The position numbers and the translations under genes were made by a program. Shown piece after piece: positions 7,475-17,035 of a stretch of DNA of 61,879 bases. The DNA is from an uncultured Spirochaetales bacterium (GTDB lineage: Bacteria > Spirochaetota > Spirochaetia > Sphaerochaetales > Sphaerochaetaceae): positions 1 through 61,879 of the forward strand of contig CASGDQ010000069.1 in NCBI GenBank assembly GCA_949300325.1, written 5' to 3'. Below the pieces are notes generated by a model. That model worked only from the letters and a program-made list of their open reading frames with translations. It made no database searches and had not been told where the DNA came from. Position 1 is the first letter of the stretch, and each line of letters opens with the position of its first letter.

Positions 7475-9173
7475 CGCTTATTATGTCTCCGGATCCGATC
7501 CGCATCAGAGCGAATACGTAGCTCCGCGTTGGAGGACAAGACATTTCATTTCAGGTTTTTCTGGTTCTGCCGGAACGGTTCTGGTTACAATGAATGATGC
7601 TGTTTTATGGACTGACAGCAGATATTTCATCCAGGCTGCCAATGAGATAAAGGATACCTGTTTTAAAATGCTGAGACAGGATACAGAGGATCCGGATATG
7701 ATTTCTTGGATCAAGTCCAATCTTAAGAAAGATGCAAAGATAGCAGTTGAGGCTTCTGAGATTTCAATCGCTTCATTTGATGAGCTGAATTCCAAATTAT
7801 ATGGCAGCGCCCGTTTTGTTCCTGTGGAGGGAATTTTGGATGAAGTGTGGCCCGGCCGTCCTTCTGTCCCTGAAACTGTAATTACTCAGATGAAGCTGGA
7901 ATATGCAGGAAAAACCGCAGAGGATAAGATAGCTTCAGTGAGAAAAAGCTTGGAGGAAAAGGGGTGCTTTTGGACATTTATCGCCAGCTTGGATGATATA
8001 GCCTGGCTTACGAATCTCCGTGCAGACGATATAATGTATAATCCTGTCTTCTATTCCTATATGTTCATATCTATGGACAGGGCTGTATTGTTCACATCAA
8101 AAAAGCGTTTCGCTGAGCTTGATGCATCCTCTTTGCCATTTGAGATCATGGATTATGAAGAAGCGTGCAATATGCTGCTTCTTCTTGCTGATAAGAAAGG
8201 CTATTACAATCCGGAAAGGATTGTCATGTCTTTTGAAAGCGCAGTAAAAAAGAATCCTTGCTCGACAGGATCTGATATCACGACATTGATGAAGGCGAAA
8301 AAGAATGCTTTGGAGATGGAGGGGATGAGAAGGGCGCATTTCGAGGATGCTGTAGCCTTTGTCAATTTTCTTGCCAAGCTTGATCCGATGAAAAAAACCG
8401 ATGAGCTTGAGATCGAGGAAAAGCTGGAGAATGAAAGGAAGAGAAGGCCTCTTTATCTCGGCCCATCGTTTTCAACCATTGCAGGATTCAAAGAGAATGG
8501 CGCCATGTGCCATTACCGCGCATTGAAGGATAACTATAAGACGATAGAAGGAAACGGCCTTTTAGTATTGGATTCCGGCGGACAATACGAATGCGGTACC
8601 ACCGATATTACAAGAACCCTTTTGTTCGGACAGGCAGAGGAGGATGAAAGAAGGGATTATACCTTGGTCCTGAAGGGTCATCTTGCTCTGGCCTTCCAAA
8701 GATTTTATAAAGGGACAAGGGGCGTTCAGCTTGATGTGCTTGCCAAACAGTTTTTATGGCAGTCAGGACAAACCTTCTATCATGGCACAGGTCATGGTGT
8801 AGGCTGCAGGCTTAATGTGCATGAAGGTCCGATGAGGATCTCTTCCGCTTTGATCGATGTCCCTCTTGAGGAAGGCATGGTGATTTCCGATGAGCCGGGC
8901 CTTTACAAGGAAGGAAGGTATGGCATAAGGATTGAGAATTTGATTGCTGTAAAAGATGATGTGGAGACGGAGTTTGGAAAATTTCTCAGTTTCGAGGTGT
9001 TGACCATGGTTCCATATGAGAAGAGGCTCATCGATACAAGATATCTGAGCGATGTGGAGATAAACGCCATCAACAGCTATCATAAATGGGTTTATGAGAC
9101 ACTGAAGGATCATGTTGACGAGTCTTCTGTGCCGTATCTTGAAAGTGCCACTTCACCGATAGTGAGGAAATAG
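7413..9173 (+). CDS. pepP: Xaa-Pro aminopeptidase (M24B, aminopeptidase P)
   Basis: Cytoplasmic dinuclear-metal peptidase that removes N-terminal residues before proline. The 586-residue length fits the long three-domain aminopeptidase P class: two creatinase-like N domains, then the pita-bread domain. Metal ligands are seen in VLDSGGQYECGTTDITRT (two Asp), FYHGTGHGVG (His), ISDEPGLY (Glu) and IRIENL (Glu). The second of two close ATGs is chosen because GGAGGA abuts the first. The gene begins inside lgt, so translation is likely coupled. Confidence 0.93.
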   Translation: MKEINQRVENLRKILKQKGFDAYYVSGSDPHQSEYVAPRWRTRHFISGFSGSAGTVLVTMNDAVLWTDSRYFIQAANEIKDTCFKMLRQDTEDPDMISWIKSNLKKDAKIAVEASEISIASFDELNSKLYGSARFVPVEGILDEVWPGRPSVPETVITQMKLEYAGKTAEDKIASVRKSLEEKGCFWTFIASLDDIAWLTNLRADDIMYNPVFYSYMFISMDRAVLFTSKKRFAELDASSLPFEIMDYEEACNMLLLLADKKGYYNPERIVMSFESAVKKNPCSTGSDITTLMKAKKNALEMEGMRRAHFEDAVAFVNFLAKLDPMKKTDELEIEEKLENERKRRPLYLGPSFSTIAGFKENGAMCHYRALKDNYKTIEGNGLLVLDSGGQYECGTTDITRTLLFGQAEEDERRDYTLVLKGHLALAFQRFYKGTRGVQLDVLAKQFLWQSGQTFYHGTGHGVGCRLNVHEGPMRISSALIDVPLEEGMVISDEPGLYKEGRYGIRIENLIAVKDDVETEFGKFLSFEVLTMVPYEKRLIDTRYLSDVEINAINSYHKWVYETLKDHVDESSVPYLESATSPIVRK

Positions 9174-9208
9174 AGTATATTTTAAGTAGAGTAAGGAGAT
9201 AGGCAATT

Positions 9209-10858
9209 ATGGTTGAACCACTTAAGAAAAATGGCAAGATAGTCCGCAAGGGTCCGGTTGTCCTCGTGATCATGGACGGAGTAGGCTATGGCAAATACAA
9301 AGAAGGCGATGCAGTTGCTGCTGCAATGACAAAGAATCTCGACAAGCTGCTTGCGACTTGTCCCAATACAAAGCTCAAGGCGCATGGTCTGGCTGTAGGG
9401 CTGCCGAGCGATGCCGATATGGGCAACAGCGAGGTAGGGCATAACGCAATGGGTTGCGGAAGAGTATTTGCTCAAGGCGCGAAGCTTGTGGCTAATTCCA
9501 TCGATTCAGGTGCGATGTATGAAGGGGAAACCTGGAAGAGGCTTGTGAAGAACTGCTTGGATAATGGATCCACACTTCACTTCATCGGACTATTAAGCGA
9601 TGGAAACGTCCATTCTCATATCGACAACCTTAAGAAGATGGTAGTTGAGGCAAAGAAAGAAGGAGTCAAGAAAGTCAGAGTTCATGCCCTTCTTGATGGA
9701 AGGGATGTAGGAGAAATGTCTGCTTTGGATTATTTCGATCCTTTTGCTGAATTCCTCGCAGATCTTTCCAAGGATGGCTCTTTCGATGCGAAGATCGCAA
9801 GCGGCGGTGGAAGAATGGTCATTACAATGGACCGTTACAACGCCAACTGGGATATGGTGAAAAACGGCTGGTATACCCATGTGCTTGGTGAGGGCAGGCA
9901 GTTTGCCTCCGCTCATGAGGCGATCGAGACTCTCAGAAAGGAGACCGGAGCTATAGATCAGGATCTTCCTGCATTCGTTATCGCAGAGAATGGAAAGCCG
10001 GTCGGAACAATAGAAGATGGGGACAGCGTAATACTTTTCAATTTCCGTGGAGACAGGGCTATCGAGATCTCCAGGGCTTTTGATGAAAAGGATTTTTCCG
10101 AGTTTGACAGAAAGAGATACCCGAAGGTTCAGTATGCAGGCATGATGGAATATGATGGAGATCTTCATATTCCTAACCAGTATCTTGTTTCTCCTCCTGC
10201 CATCGACAGGACCATGGCAGAGTATCTTTGCGCTTCATCAGTCAAGCAGTTCAGCATTTCAGAGACGCAGAAGTTCGGACATGTTACATATTTCTTCAAT
10301 GGAAACAAGAGCGGCAAGTTCGACGATAAGCTTGAAGAATATGTCGAGATACCTTCTGACAAGGTTCCGTTCGAGCAGAGGCCTTGGATGAAGTGTGCAG
10401 AAATCGCAGATCGTGTCATCAGCGAAATCGAGAGTGGAAAGTGGCAGCTGATCAAGCTGAATTTCCCAAACGGCGACATGGTTGGACATACCGGAGTTTT
10501 CGAGGCTGTCGTATGTTCGATGGAGGGCATGGATCTTCAGATCGGAAGAATCAAGGATGCGGTTGCCAAGGCCGGCGGCGTGATGGTTGTCACAGCCGAT
10601 CATGGAAATGCCGATGATATGTACGAGCATGACAAGACCGGTGCTGTAAAGGTCAAGAAGGATGGGGAGCCAAAGGCGAAGACCAGCCACTCTCTTAACC
10701 CTGTTCCTTGCATCATCTTCGATCCTTGCTATGCTGGCGAGTATTCCAAGGAGCTCAACACAGGTCTTGGAATTTCATCAATTCCTGCGACGCTGATGAA
10801 TTTCCTTGGTTTCGATGCTCCTGCCGATTATGACAAGAGCGTCATCAATCTTGTTTGA
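9209..10858 (+). CDS. gpmI: 2,3-bisphosphoglycerate-independent phosphoglycerate mutase
   Basis: Glycolytic enzyme that interconverts 3- and 2-phosphoglycerate through a phosphoserine, using two Mn ions. The 549 residues show the alkaline-phosphatase fold: VLVIMDGVGYG (metal Asp), the nucleophile Ser in MGNSEVGHNAMG, HIDNLKKM with VHALLDGRDV, and the second metal site TADHGNADDM. AAGGAGAT lies before the ATG. It is followed by a strong terminator. It is at the longer end of the family. Confidence 0.96.
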   Translation: MVEPLKKNGKIVRKGPVVLVIMDGVGYGKYKEGDAVAAAMTKNLDKLLATCPNTKLKAHGLAVGLPSDADMGNSEVGHNAMGCGRVFAQGAKLVANSIDSGAMYEGETWKRLVKNCLDNGSTLHFIGLLSDGNVHSHIDNLKKMVVEAKKEGVKKVRVHALLDGRDVGEMSALDYFDPFAEFLADLSKDGSFDAKIASGGGRMVITMDRYNANWDMVKNGWYTHVLGEGRQFASAHEAIETLRKETGAIDQDLPAFVIAENGKPVGTIEDGDSVILFNFRGDRAIEISRAFDEKDFSEFDRKRYPKVQYAGMMEYDGDLHIPNQYLVSPPAIDRTMAEYLCASSVKQFSISETQKFGHVTYFFNGNKSGKFDDKLEEYVEIPSDKVPFEQRPWMKCAEIADRVISEIESGKWQLIKLNFPNGDMVGHTGVFEAVVCSMEGMDLQIGRIKDAVAKAGGVMVVTADHGNADDMYEHDKTGAVKVKKDGEPKAKTSHSLNPVPCIIFDPCYAGEYSKELNTGLGISSIPATLMNFLGFDAPADYDKSVINLV

Positions 10859-10880
10859 GGAAAATCTGTTATCATCAGAT

Positions 10881-10912
10881 CCCGCTGCGGAAACGTGGCG
10901 GGTTCTTTTTTC
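10881..10912 (+). terminator. Rho-independent terminator after gpmI
   Basis: CCCGC and GCGGG arms around a 12-nt loop, followed by TTCTTTTTT. It lies 23 bp past the gpmI stop. Confidence 0.8.
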
Positions 10913-10950
10913 TGAAGAAGGGATGTCTTTAAGGAATCTTGGTGCTTATT

Positions 10951-11712
10951 TCAGAAGGTTTCCTTGCTGGTGATTATGAGCAAGATGAAGCCTATGATGA
11001 AAAAGAGGCATACGGTTATGATCAACAATGGATTTGTTGCCGAGAACATTCCGTAGTTTCCTATTATCAGCAGGATATAGGATATGCTTCTCTTTATGTT
11101 GTGTGCTGTTTTCTCATTAACCGCCGCTATTATGAAAGTCGCTATCGATGCAAGATTGATAAGCCCTATGGCAAAGGAAAAATAAACATCGTATATCGAT
11201 CCGAAATATCTTATCTGCTCGTGGGCTGCGGATGTGTTTGGAGCCATTATCGATAAGACCAGAGAGCATATCAAGGCAATAATCACATAAGTTCCCATCT
11301 GGGTTATGTTGGAGCCCATATATAGCAGGCTTGTAAAAATGAACAGCACCGCACAGGAAAGGAAAGAAAATCTTATCAGCACGTTTATAGTTGTGGGGGC
11401 GAAGATCAGTATGCCCGTCTCATAGAAATAATCAGGAATGAAAGCTACGCACTGCAGGCTCATAAATAGAAACAGCAAGGGAAGGATGCCTCCTTCCGGA
11501 GTATGGCTTCGGTGCCTGATCTTAATCAGGAAGCTTGAAATAAGAGAGAAGAAAAGCACAATCGCTTCCGGCGCCGTCTCAAGATATAAAGAGATGTCCG
11601 AGGCCCTTCCGTTTCCGATTCCAAGAGAGAATGTATGGATTACAAGAGCCCCGAGGATGAATGTGATTATGCATTGTATCAGCAGGATTATCCTGGAAAC
11701 GATTTTATCCAT
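10951..11712 (-). CDS. Hypothetical polytopic membrane protein
   Basis: I do not recognise this 253-residue protein. It is strongly hydrophobic with about seven or eight predicted spans, short loops, and two loops of note: a basic stretch after the second span (KIRHRSHTPEGG) and an acidic/His stretch near residue 165 (NTSAAHEQIRYFG). The start codon shares one base with the stop of the transporter gene upstream (TGATG), which implies translational coupling and probably a shared function, for example as an accessory subunit. Confidence 0.7.
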   Translation of the reverse strand: MDKIVSRIILLIQCIITFILGALVIHTFSLGIGNGRASDISLYLETAPEAIVLFFSLISSFLIKIRHRSHTPEGGILPLLFLFMSLQCVAFIPDYFYETGILIFAPTTINVLIRFSFLSCAVLFIFTSLLYMGSNITQMGTYVIIALICSLVLSIMAPNTSAAHEQIRYFGSIYDVYFSFAIGLINLASIATFIIAAVNEKTAHNIKRSISYILLIIGNYGMFSATNPLLIITVCLFFIIGFILLIITSKETF

Positions 11713-12956
11713 CAGATAAGATCCTTATATGGCGCTTCGGTATCTATATTGATATTTGCCGCTGTTATTTTGCAGGCAAAAAAGGCGATTGCCGTATCGA
11801 GCATTGCCGCAAGGCCTCCAACGAGAGGTACTATCGATATTATTGCAGCTTCAGCCCCGTATAGGTTGATATTGAGGATCTTTAGAACCAGGAATGTCCC
11901 GATAACTGTTTCCATGGATGAGAAGAATGCAAGAGAAAAGGAAACAAGGCTTGATGCGAAGGCTGTCAGCAGCGCTATGTTCATATCAATATTTCCTGTA
12001 ATTGCATAAATCATGGAAAGAGTCACCGAAGTGATTATTGCCGCGCTGCCTCCGCGGGAAATTATGAAGCTGAATGTGCCTGTCCCGCTTGCAATCCTCT
12101 TCTGCACCCCTTGGTTTGTCCTTGAAATGGACAGCATGGCCGGATAGCTGAAAAGGATATCTGCGCTGGTTGCCGCCATTATCAGGGATGCCATCTGCTG
12201 ATGGAGGCTTCTATATGGATTTCTTTTGAAGCCTGTCATGAATGAAAAAAGCAGGGGCAGAAGGAGAAGCAGTATGATCAGCACGGTTATGCACAGGCAG
12301 ATTACAAACATTGGTGCGGCGAGAACTGTCTTTTCTTCATAGAGGCTCATGAACAGATTGCTGGAAGTGAAGAAAACCATTATGTAGCCGTATATCGCAT
12401 AGAATTTGGCAACCCTGTACATGACTTCAGAAAATGAATTCATTACAGCGTATGCCGGACGTATCGTATCTGAACTCGGTTTGAGGAAACAGCCGAATAT
12501 CCACATGATCAATACGAGGGCAACAATCATTTTTGATGATACTGTCATCGTATAGAACGGATTAACCGGGGAAAACGAAGACAGTGAGCTTTCTGCTAGG
12601 TATAAAGCATAGGTTCCGACGATGTCCCCGGAAGATCCTGCGCTTCCTGTTACAGGAAATGCGAAAGGAAATGCGATATACAACAGGCTTGATACCAGAG
12701 GAAGAAGCAAAGAGGTGAGAACTGTCCAAAGCAGGAGGTTCTTTGCACATTTTACTCCTATACCATCTTTTCTCATTGAGGCAATTGCGCTGGAAAAGGA
12801 AAAGACTATCATTGGTATTGTGATGAACATACCAAGATTGATCAGATATGATGAGATTGCGCCGATCACATCGGATGCACCGGCCATGTTTCCGAATAGC
12901 AAAGCCACGGCAAGTCCCATCAACAGTGCTGTGGTATAGGTGATCCAGGTTTTCAT
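11712..12956 (-). CDS. Divergent SDF/DAACS-family transporter
   Basis: Inner-membrane transporter of 414 residues with the overall pattern of glutamate/dicarboxylate symporters (Na+ or H+ coupled). Hairpin 1 is recognisable as ATSADILFSYP, and the last span as a TM8-like segment (AAMLDTAIAFFAC). The TM7 block reads SRGGSAAIIT where characterised members have NMDGT, and the TM8 Asp/Arg substrate residues are not seen. Coupling ion and substrate therefore cannot be inferred. The gene is coupled to an unknown membrane protein downstream. The start is set by TTGACT-N17-TAAAAT and 6 nt to the ATG; no Shine-Dalgarno site is present. Confidence 0.75.
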   Translation of the reverse strand: MKTWITYTTALLMGLAVALLFGNMAGASDVIGAISSYLINLGMFITIPMIVFSFSSAIASMRKDGIGVKCAKNLLLWTVLTSLLLPLVSSLLYIAFPFAFPVTGSAGSSGDIVGTYALYLAESSLSSFSPVNPFYTMTVSSKMIVALVLIMWIFGCFLKPSSDTIRPAYAVMNSFSEVMYRVAKFYAIYGYIMVFFTSSNLFMSLYEEKTVLAAPMFVICLCITVLIILLLLLPLLFSFMTGFKRNPYRSLHQQMASLIMAATSADILFSYPAMLSISRTNQGVQKRIASGTGTFSFIISRGGSAAIITSVTLSMIYAITGNIDMNIALLTAFASSLVSFSLAFFSSMETVIGTFLVLKILNINLYGAEAAIISIVPLVGGLAAMLDTAIAFFACKITAANINIDTEAPYKDLI

Positions 12957-12991
12957 AAGAAAATTTTACTTCAGCCGTTTGATATAGTCAA
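12957..12991 (-). promoter_or_regulatory. Promoter of the SDF transporter, leaderless geometry
   Basis: On the minus strand TTGACT (12986-12991), 17 bp, TAAAAT (12963-12968), 6 nt, ATG. No Shine-Dalgarno sequence. Confidence 0.6.
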
Positions 12992-13024
12992 CAAAAGCAA
13001 AGAGGACGGCAGTCAGCCGTCCTC
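12991..13024 (-). terminator. Terminator after the GH13 gene
   Basis: A perfect 9-bp stem GAGGACGGC/GCCGTCCTC with a 5-nt loop (13002-13024), followed on the minus strand by TTTGCTTTT. The T-tract overlaps the -35 of the next transcription unit. Confidence 0.85.
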
Positions 13025-13049
13025 TAAATCCAAGGTCATGCACAATCTT

Positions 13050-16000
13050 TTATTCTTGTGTTTCGTTTTCTTCCAAAAGCGTTTCTACCTGGTATGCGCT
13101 CTTTAATTCCCTCTCGAAGAGATCCTTGATGAATACATCTTCCTCAAATCCTTTCTTGTGGTATTTCACAGCAAGGGAAAGTGCGGATATGAGCATCAGA
13201 AGCTGCATCTTCTCCTTGTTGTACCAGGTCTTCCCGTTGTAAGTGTTGAGTCCTGCAAAATCTTTTGCACCTTCATCCTCTAAAATGAGGGAAAGCGCCT
13301 TTACAGGATTTTCTACATCCTTTGCTTTTACAATCTGTGCCGCAGTCAAGAAGAGCGCCGCTCCATGAGCTATGAGCCTGGCCTCATCCTCGCTTATGGC
13401 AAGGCGGACAACCTCTTCCTCGAATAGGTATGGAAGAAGCATCTCATCTGCACATTCCATGGCTTCCTTGATCGTCCTTCCTGTCACAAAAGGCCTGAGA
13501 CATGTAGCTTCTGCGAGCATGAGTGGCAGGATCTTTTCCATGCTTCCCCAGGTGTTGAATGCATCTCCTGATCTCTTTTTAAACAGTGTGGAGAGCATTT
13601 TGACCTCGTTAACCATCTTCTTCGGATCTATATCGTCGATAGGCCCGAGCATTGCTTTGACCACATCGTCAAAAGATGGATAAACCTCGGAAAGCTTTGT
13701 ATAGATTTCCGCAATCGAAAGGAGTATCTGCCTTTCTGCCACAGGGTTTGATTCTCCTTTGGTTATCTGTTCCAGTGTCTTGAGGAAAGGCTGTCCCTTG
13801 AATGCCTCATATAGTTTGAAAAGCCCTTTCAGCCTTATGAGGGAAACTGCTACCTTCAGATTCTTGACACCTTTTGTACCATAGGTGTTCCAGAGGATTT
13901 CATAGGATCCGTCTGTATCCTCGACCTCTCTTATGTTCCAATACACTCTGGCTTCATAGCCGTCCAATGCGAAGTTTAATCCTTCTTCGAAAAGCTTGAT
14001 CGATGGCATCAGATATACAAGGCCGTCGCTGAAGCATTCGAGTATGACATACCTGCGGGATCTGAAGGAAAGTCCTAGATTGTCTGCAAGCTGCGTGGTG
14101 ACAGTCGTCTTTTCCTCTCCTTTCTTCTTGAGCTTCGGAACAGACTGCTTTATGTTGCCCCAGATCCTTTCATACTGGTTATTAAACAGCACAAGCGTCC
14201 TTTCATTTCCTTGTCCGTTGACGAAGGCGAAGACGCTTTCGATCACTGACCCGTTGTTATAGCAGTCATACAGGTTGAAATGCTCCACATTGCTGAAAAG
14301 ATATCTTCTTCTGAAAAGCGGAAATATCTTTCTGTAATGCTCTGCAATGAGCCCTTCGTTTGGTGTCTCATTCCAATAGGCCCTCTTATATTCCATGCCG
14401 TATTTTTCATGGAAGCCTTCTATCTGGCCATGCCCGATCATCGGAAGACCCGGCAGGGTGGCAAGAAGGGTGCAGATTCCAAAATACCTTCCCCCGTCGC
14501 CGAACTGGGCGATTGCCGTCTCTTCATCCGGGTTGTTCATGAAATTCACATACCGCTTTAGGATTTCCGGTTCGAATACCAATGTATTTTTGATTCCGAG
14601 CCTGTATTTCTCGTTCTCCTGGTTTTTAAGCATGTTCATGAATGCGGAGTTGTATACACGATGCATTCCGAGAGTTCTTACGAAATAGCCTTCCATCATC
14701 CAGAATGCTTCTGCAAGCAAGAGCGTATCCGGTACCTCTGCTGCGATCCTGTCGACGACCTCCCTCCAGAATTCCTGTGGAATGCGGGCATTGAATTCGC
14801 TTTCGCTCAATGCATGTCCTGCTCGTCCTGCTATATCTCCCGCCTGTCCCGGCTTGGGGTACCAAAGCCTCTGTATATGCCTTTTTGCTAAGGTCATAGC
14901 TGCATCGAAGCGTATGATCGGGAAGTTCTTAGCAACATGGATGATTTTCTGAATGACAGCCTCACGGGTCGTCGGATTGAGATAATCAAGCTGTGCCGTG
15001 TCATTCCAAGGCATCGTTGTACCATCATTACCATGGAATATGTATCTTACCTGCCCGTTTCTCCTGTCGATGAGACGGAAGGTGACTGCGGCATCTGTCC
15101 TGTCATAATAATGATCTTCGATTTTCACCTCGAAATCCGGATTTGTCGAGAGGTCCGGCCCGTTGTATGTATACGAGGGGAACGGCGGCCAGTCCTGGCT
15201 GATGTAGTAATCCGGATGCTCATAAACCCAATTCCCATCTATGCCCGTATGGTTTGGAACCATGTCGGATGCAAGGCGTATGCCTCTTTTTTGACAGCGG
15301 ATGCGCAGATTTTCAAGCGCTTCCCATCCTCCGATCTGATAGGAGATGTCATAATCCTTCAATGAATAGGCAGAGGCCTCCGCATCGGGATTCCCACAAA
15401 GGTTCTTTATAGTTTTCGAAGCTGTGCTTCTTTCCCAAAGGCCGATGAGCCAAAGGGCAGTGAACCCTCTTTCCTGAAGAAGATCGAGCTCGCGGTCCGG
15501 TATCTGGTCGAGCCTGGTTATCTCCTTTTTGTATTGCTTTGAAAGCTGATCAAGCCATACGAGGGTGCATTTTGCGATCATGACAACCCGCGGCATCCAG
15601 TTCGAATCGTCGCTGAATGCTTCATACTCGTAAGCTTCACTTGAAAAATCGGTCACCGGCATCGGTCCGGGAGGCCCGGGCATTCCCCTGTCTTTCTCCT
15701 CTTCCCTTATATAATCAAGAGACTGCTGAAGAAGGGTCAGCAGCTCGGCAGGAAGAAGGTATGCCCATTCTTTCAATATGTACCTGATCTGGTCTGTCAG
15801 GGAATTCGGATAGATGCGGGCTGGTTTCGTCAGCAGGGTGAAGATATCCTCATCTTCAAGGCTTTTTCCGTTTCTCGACTCATCTTTGATGTATGCGCTC
15901 AAAAGCGAGGCGAGAGCTGAAAATCCCTGCGGATATGTCAGGCCGTCCGGCTGCACGAACGGTTTTGATGCCGAAACCAGGGCCGGGTTGTTGATCATGA

Positions 16001-16415
16001 CCTGGTGTACAAAGAATGATCTTGCATTCTCCTCTTCTCTAGGCTCCCCATACTTTTTCTCTTCATCGAGCAAAGGGGAAGGGAAGTGCATATTATAGAA
16101 CATAAGAGATTCTTTAAGTTCTCCATTGTTCTTTATCGCCTGAAGCTTCCTGGAGAAGAAATCCGTGTGCCCGGCATTCATGCAGGAGGTAAGGACCACC
16201 TGGTAAAGAAGGTGCAGTACCGCGGTGGCATGCAGCTTCGCTGCCGATACAAAATCGGATTTGCCCTTGTTTTTTGCATCCGTATTATATCTGTAAGAAA
16301 TTACAAGCGCTTCCTTGTAAAGCGCTGAAATGCCGTCATCTGTTTTAAACACAGGTTCTTTGAGTTGAAGTTCGTCCCTGACTATATCGGAAATTCGGAA
16401 ATCCCGCTTGTCCAT
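13050..16415 (-). CDS. Large GH13 (alpha-amylase family) protein
   Basis: Alpha-glucan-active enzyme of 1121 residues without a signal peptide, so presumably cytoplasmic glycogen or maltodextrin metabolism. Residues 1-290 are an alpha-helical region of unknown function. The catalytic barrel (about 300-720) has DMVPNH (region I, 384-389), the nucleophile Asp in IIRFDAAMT (504), the acid/base Glu in LLAEAFW (569) and the third Asp in NNPDEET (630), where most GH13 enzymes have NHD. About 400 C-terminal residues are helical and unassigned. AGGAGGG precedes the ATG. Hydrolase versus transferase activity cannot be told from the sequence. Confidence 0.85.
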   Translation of the reverse strand: MDKRDFRISDIVRDELQLKEPVFKTDDGISALYKEALVISYRYNTDAKNKGKSDFVSAAKLHATAVLHLLYQVVLTSCMNAGHTDFFSRKLQAIKNNGELKESLMFYNMHFPSPLLDEEKKYGEPREEENARSFFVHQVMINNPALVSASKPFVQPDGLTYPQGFSALASLLSAYIKDESRNGKSLEDEDIFTLLTKPARIYPNSLTDQIRYILKEWAYLLPAELLTLLQQSLDYIREEEKDRGMPGPPGPMPVTDFSSEAYEYEAFSDDSNWMPRVVMIAKCTLVWLDQLSKQYKKEITRLDQIPDRELDLLQERGFTALWLIGLWERSTASKTIKNLCGNPDAEASAYSLKDYDISYQIGGWEALENLRIRCQKRGIRLASDMVPNHTGIDGNWVYEHPDYYISQDWPPFPSYTYNGPDLSTNPDFEVKIEDHYYDRTDAAVTFRLIDRRNGQVRYIFHGNDGTTMPWNDTAQLDYLNPTTREAVIQKIIHVAKNFPIIRFDAAMTLAKRHIQRLWYPKPGQAGDIAGRAGHALSESEFNARIPQEFWREVVDRIAAEVPDTLLLAEAFWMMEGYFVRTLGMHRVYNSAFMNMLKNQENEKYRLGIKNTLVFEPEILKRYVNFMNNPDEETAIAQFGDGGRYFGICTLLATLPGLPMIGHGQIEGFHEKYGMEYKRAYWNETPNEGLIAEHYRKIFPLFRRRYLFSNVEHFNLYDCYNNGSVIESVFAFVNGQGNERTLVLFNNQYERIWGNIKQSVPKLKKKGEEKTTVTTQLADNLGLSFRSRRYVILECFSDGLVYLMPSIKLFEEGLNFALDGYEARVYWNIREVEDTDGSYEILWNTYGTKGVKNLKVAVSLIRLKGLFKLYEAFKGQPFLKTLEQITKGESNPVAERQILLSIAEIYTKLSEVYPSFDDVVKAMLGPIDDIDPKKMVNEVKMLSTLFKKRSGDAFNTWGSMEKILPLMLAEATCLRPFVTGRTIKEAMECADEMLLPYLFEEEVVRLAISEDEARLIAHGAALFLTAAQIVKAKDVENPVKALSLILEDEGAKDFAGLNTYNGKTWYNKEKMQLLMLISALSLAVKYHKKGFEEDVFIKDLFERELKSAYQVETLLEENETQE

Positions 16416-16482
16416 CAATACCCTCCTGGTGCTTCTATTAGTCTAGCATGAAAAACTTGCTTTTAGATAGATAAAAATAAAC

Positions 16483-16983
16483 TCATTGGATATGTTTTAG
16501 AAGCCTTTCTGCTTCAGAAAATGCTTTTTCCATCTCGATGAGCTCATCTTTTGTGAAAGCGGTTGTCACATACAATCTGACATCGTTGTGCACAGGTCTT
16601 CCTATTCCAAGCCTGAGGCGGTGGAAATCTTTGCTTCCCAAGCGCTCTGAAATGCTTTTCAAGCCTTTGTGCCCCTGCAGCCCCCCTCCTTGCTGAAGCA
16701 TTATTTTTCCTAGAGGAAGTTCCATATCATCGTGGCAGATCAGAATCTCTTCCGGTCTTAACTTGAAAAAGGAGGCAGCTTCGCTTACTGCTGTTCCTGA
16801 AAGATTCATATATGTAAGCGGCTTTAACATTTTGATTCCGTCTTTTTGCAGAAAGAAGGAATGGAATTTGCTTTGCAACACCTCGCCGGCAAACATATGC
16901 TCGAAAAGCATGAAGCCTGCATTATGACGGGTATTTTTATATTCCTGCCCCGGATTTCCGAGAAAAGCTATAAGTTTTATCAC
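16483..16983 (-). CDS. pth: Peptidyl-tRNA hydrolase
   Basis: Releases tRNA from peptidyl-tRNA dropped by ribosomes; cytoplasmic and essential. The protein is 166 residues from the chosen GTG (start VIKLIAFLGNPG); family blocks NTRHNAGF (catalytic His), ICHDDMELPLG (catalytic Asp region) and GGGLQGHKGLKSI are present. It is slightly shorter than the usual 180-190. The start is an internal GTG because family members begin here; the open frame runs 147 bp further upstream but through the promoter of this gene and the start of the divergent gene. The GTG follows TATAAT by 6 nt. Confidence 0.9.
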   Translation of the reverse strand: MIKLIAFLGNPGQEYKNTRHNAGFMLFEHMFAGEVLQSKFHSFFLQKDGIKMLKPLTYMNLSGTAVSEAASFFKLRPEEILICHDDMELPLGKIMLQQGGGLQGHKGLKSISERLGSKDFHRLRLGIGRPVHNDVRLYVTTAFTKDELIEMEKAFSEAERLLKHIQ

Positions 16984-17019
16984 AAAAGTATTATAATGGA
17001 GCGCAAGAACAATATACAA
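16984..17019 (-). promoter_or_regulatory. pth promoter, leaderless geometry
   Basis: On the minus strand TTGTAT (17014-17019), 18-bp spacer, perfect TATAAT (16990-16995), 6 nt, GTG start. This is the same spacing as at lgt and sdaA. Confidence 0.65.
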
Positions 17020-17035
17020 GTTCGGAGGTTTCTTT

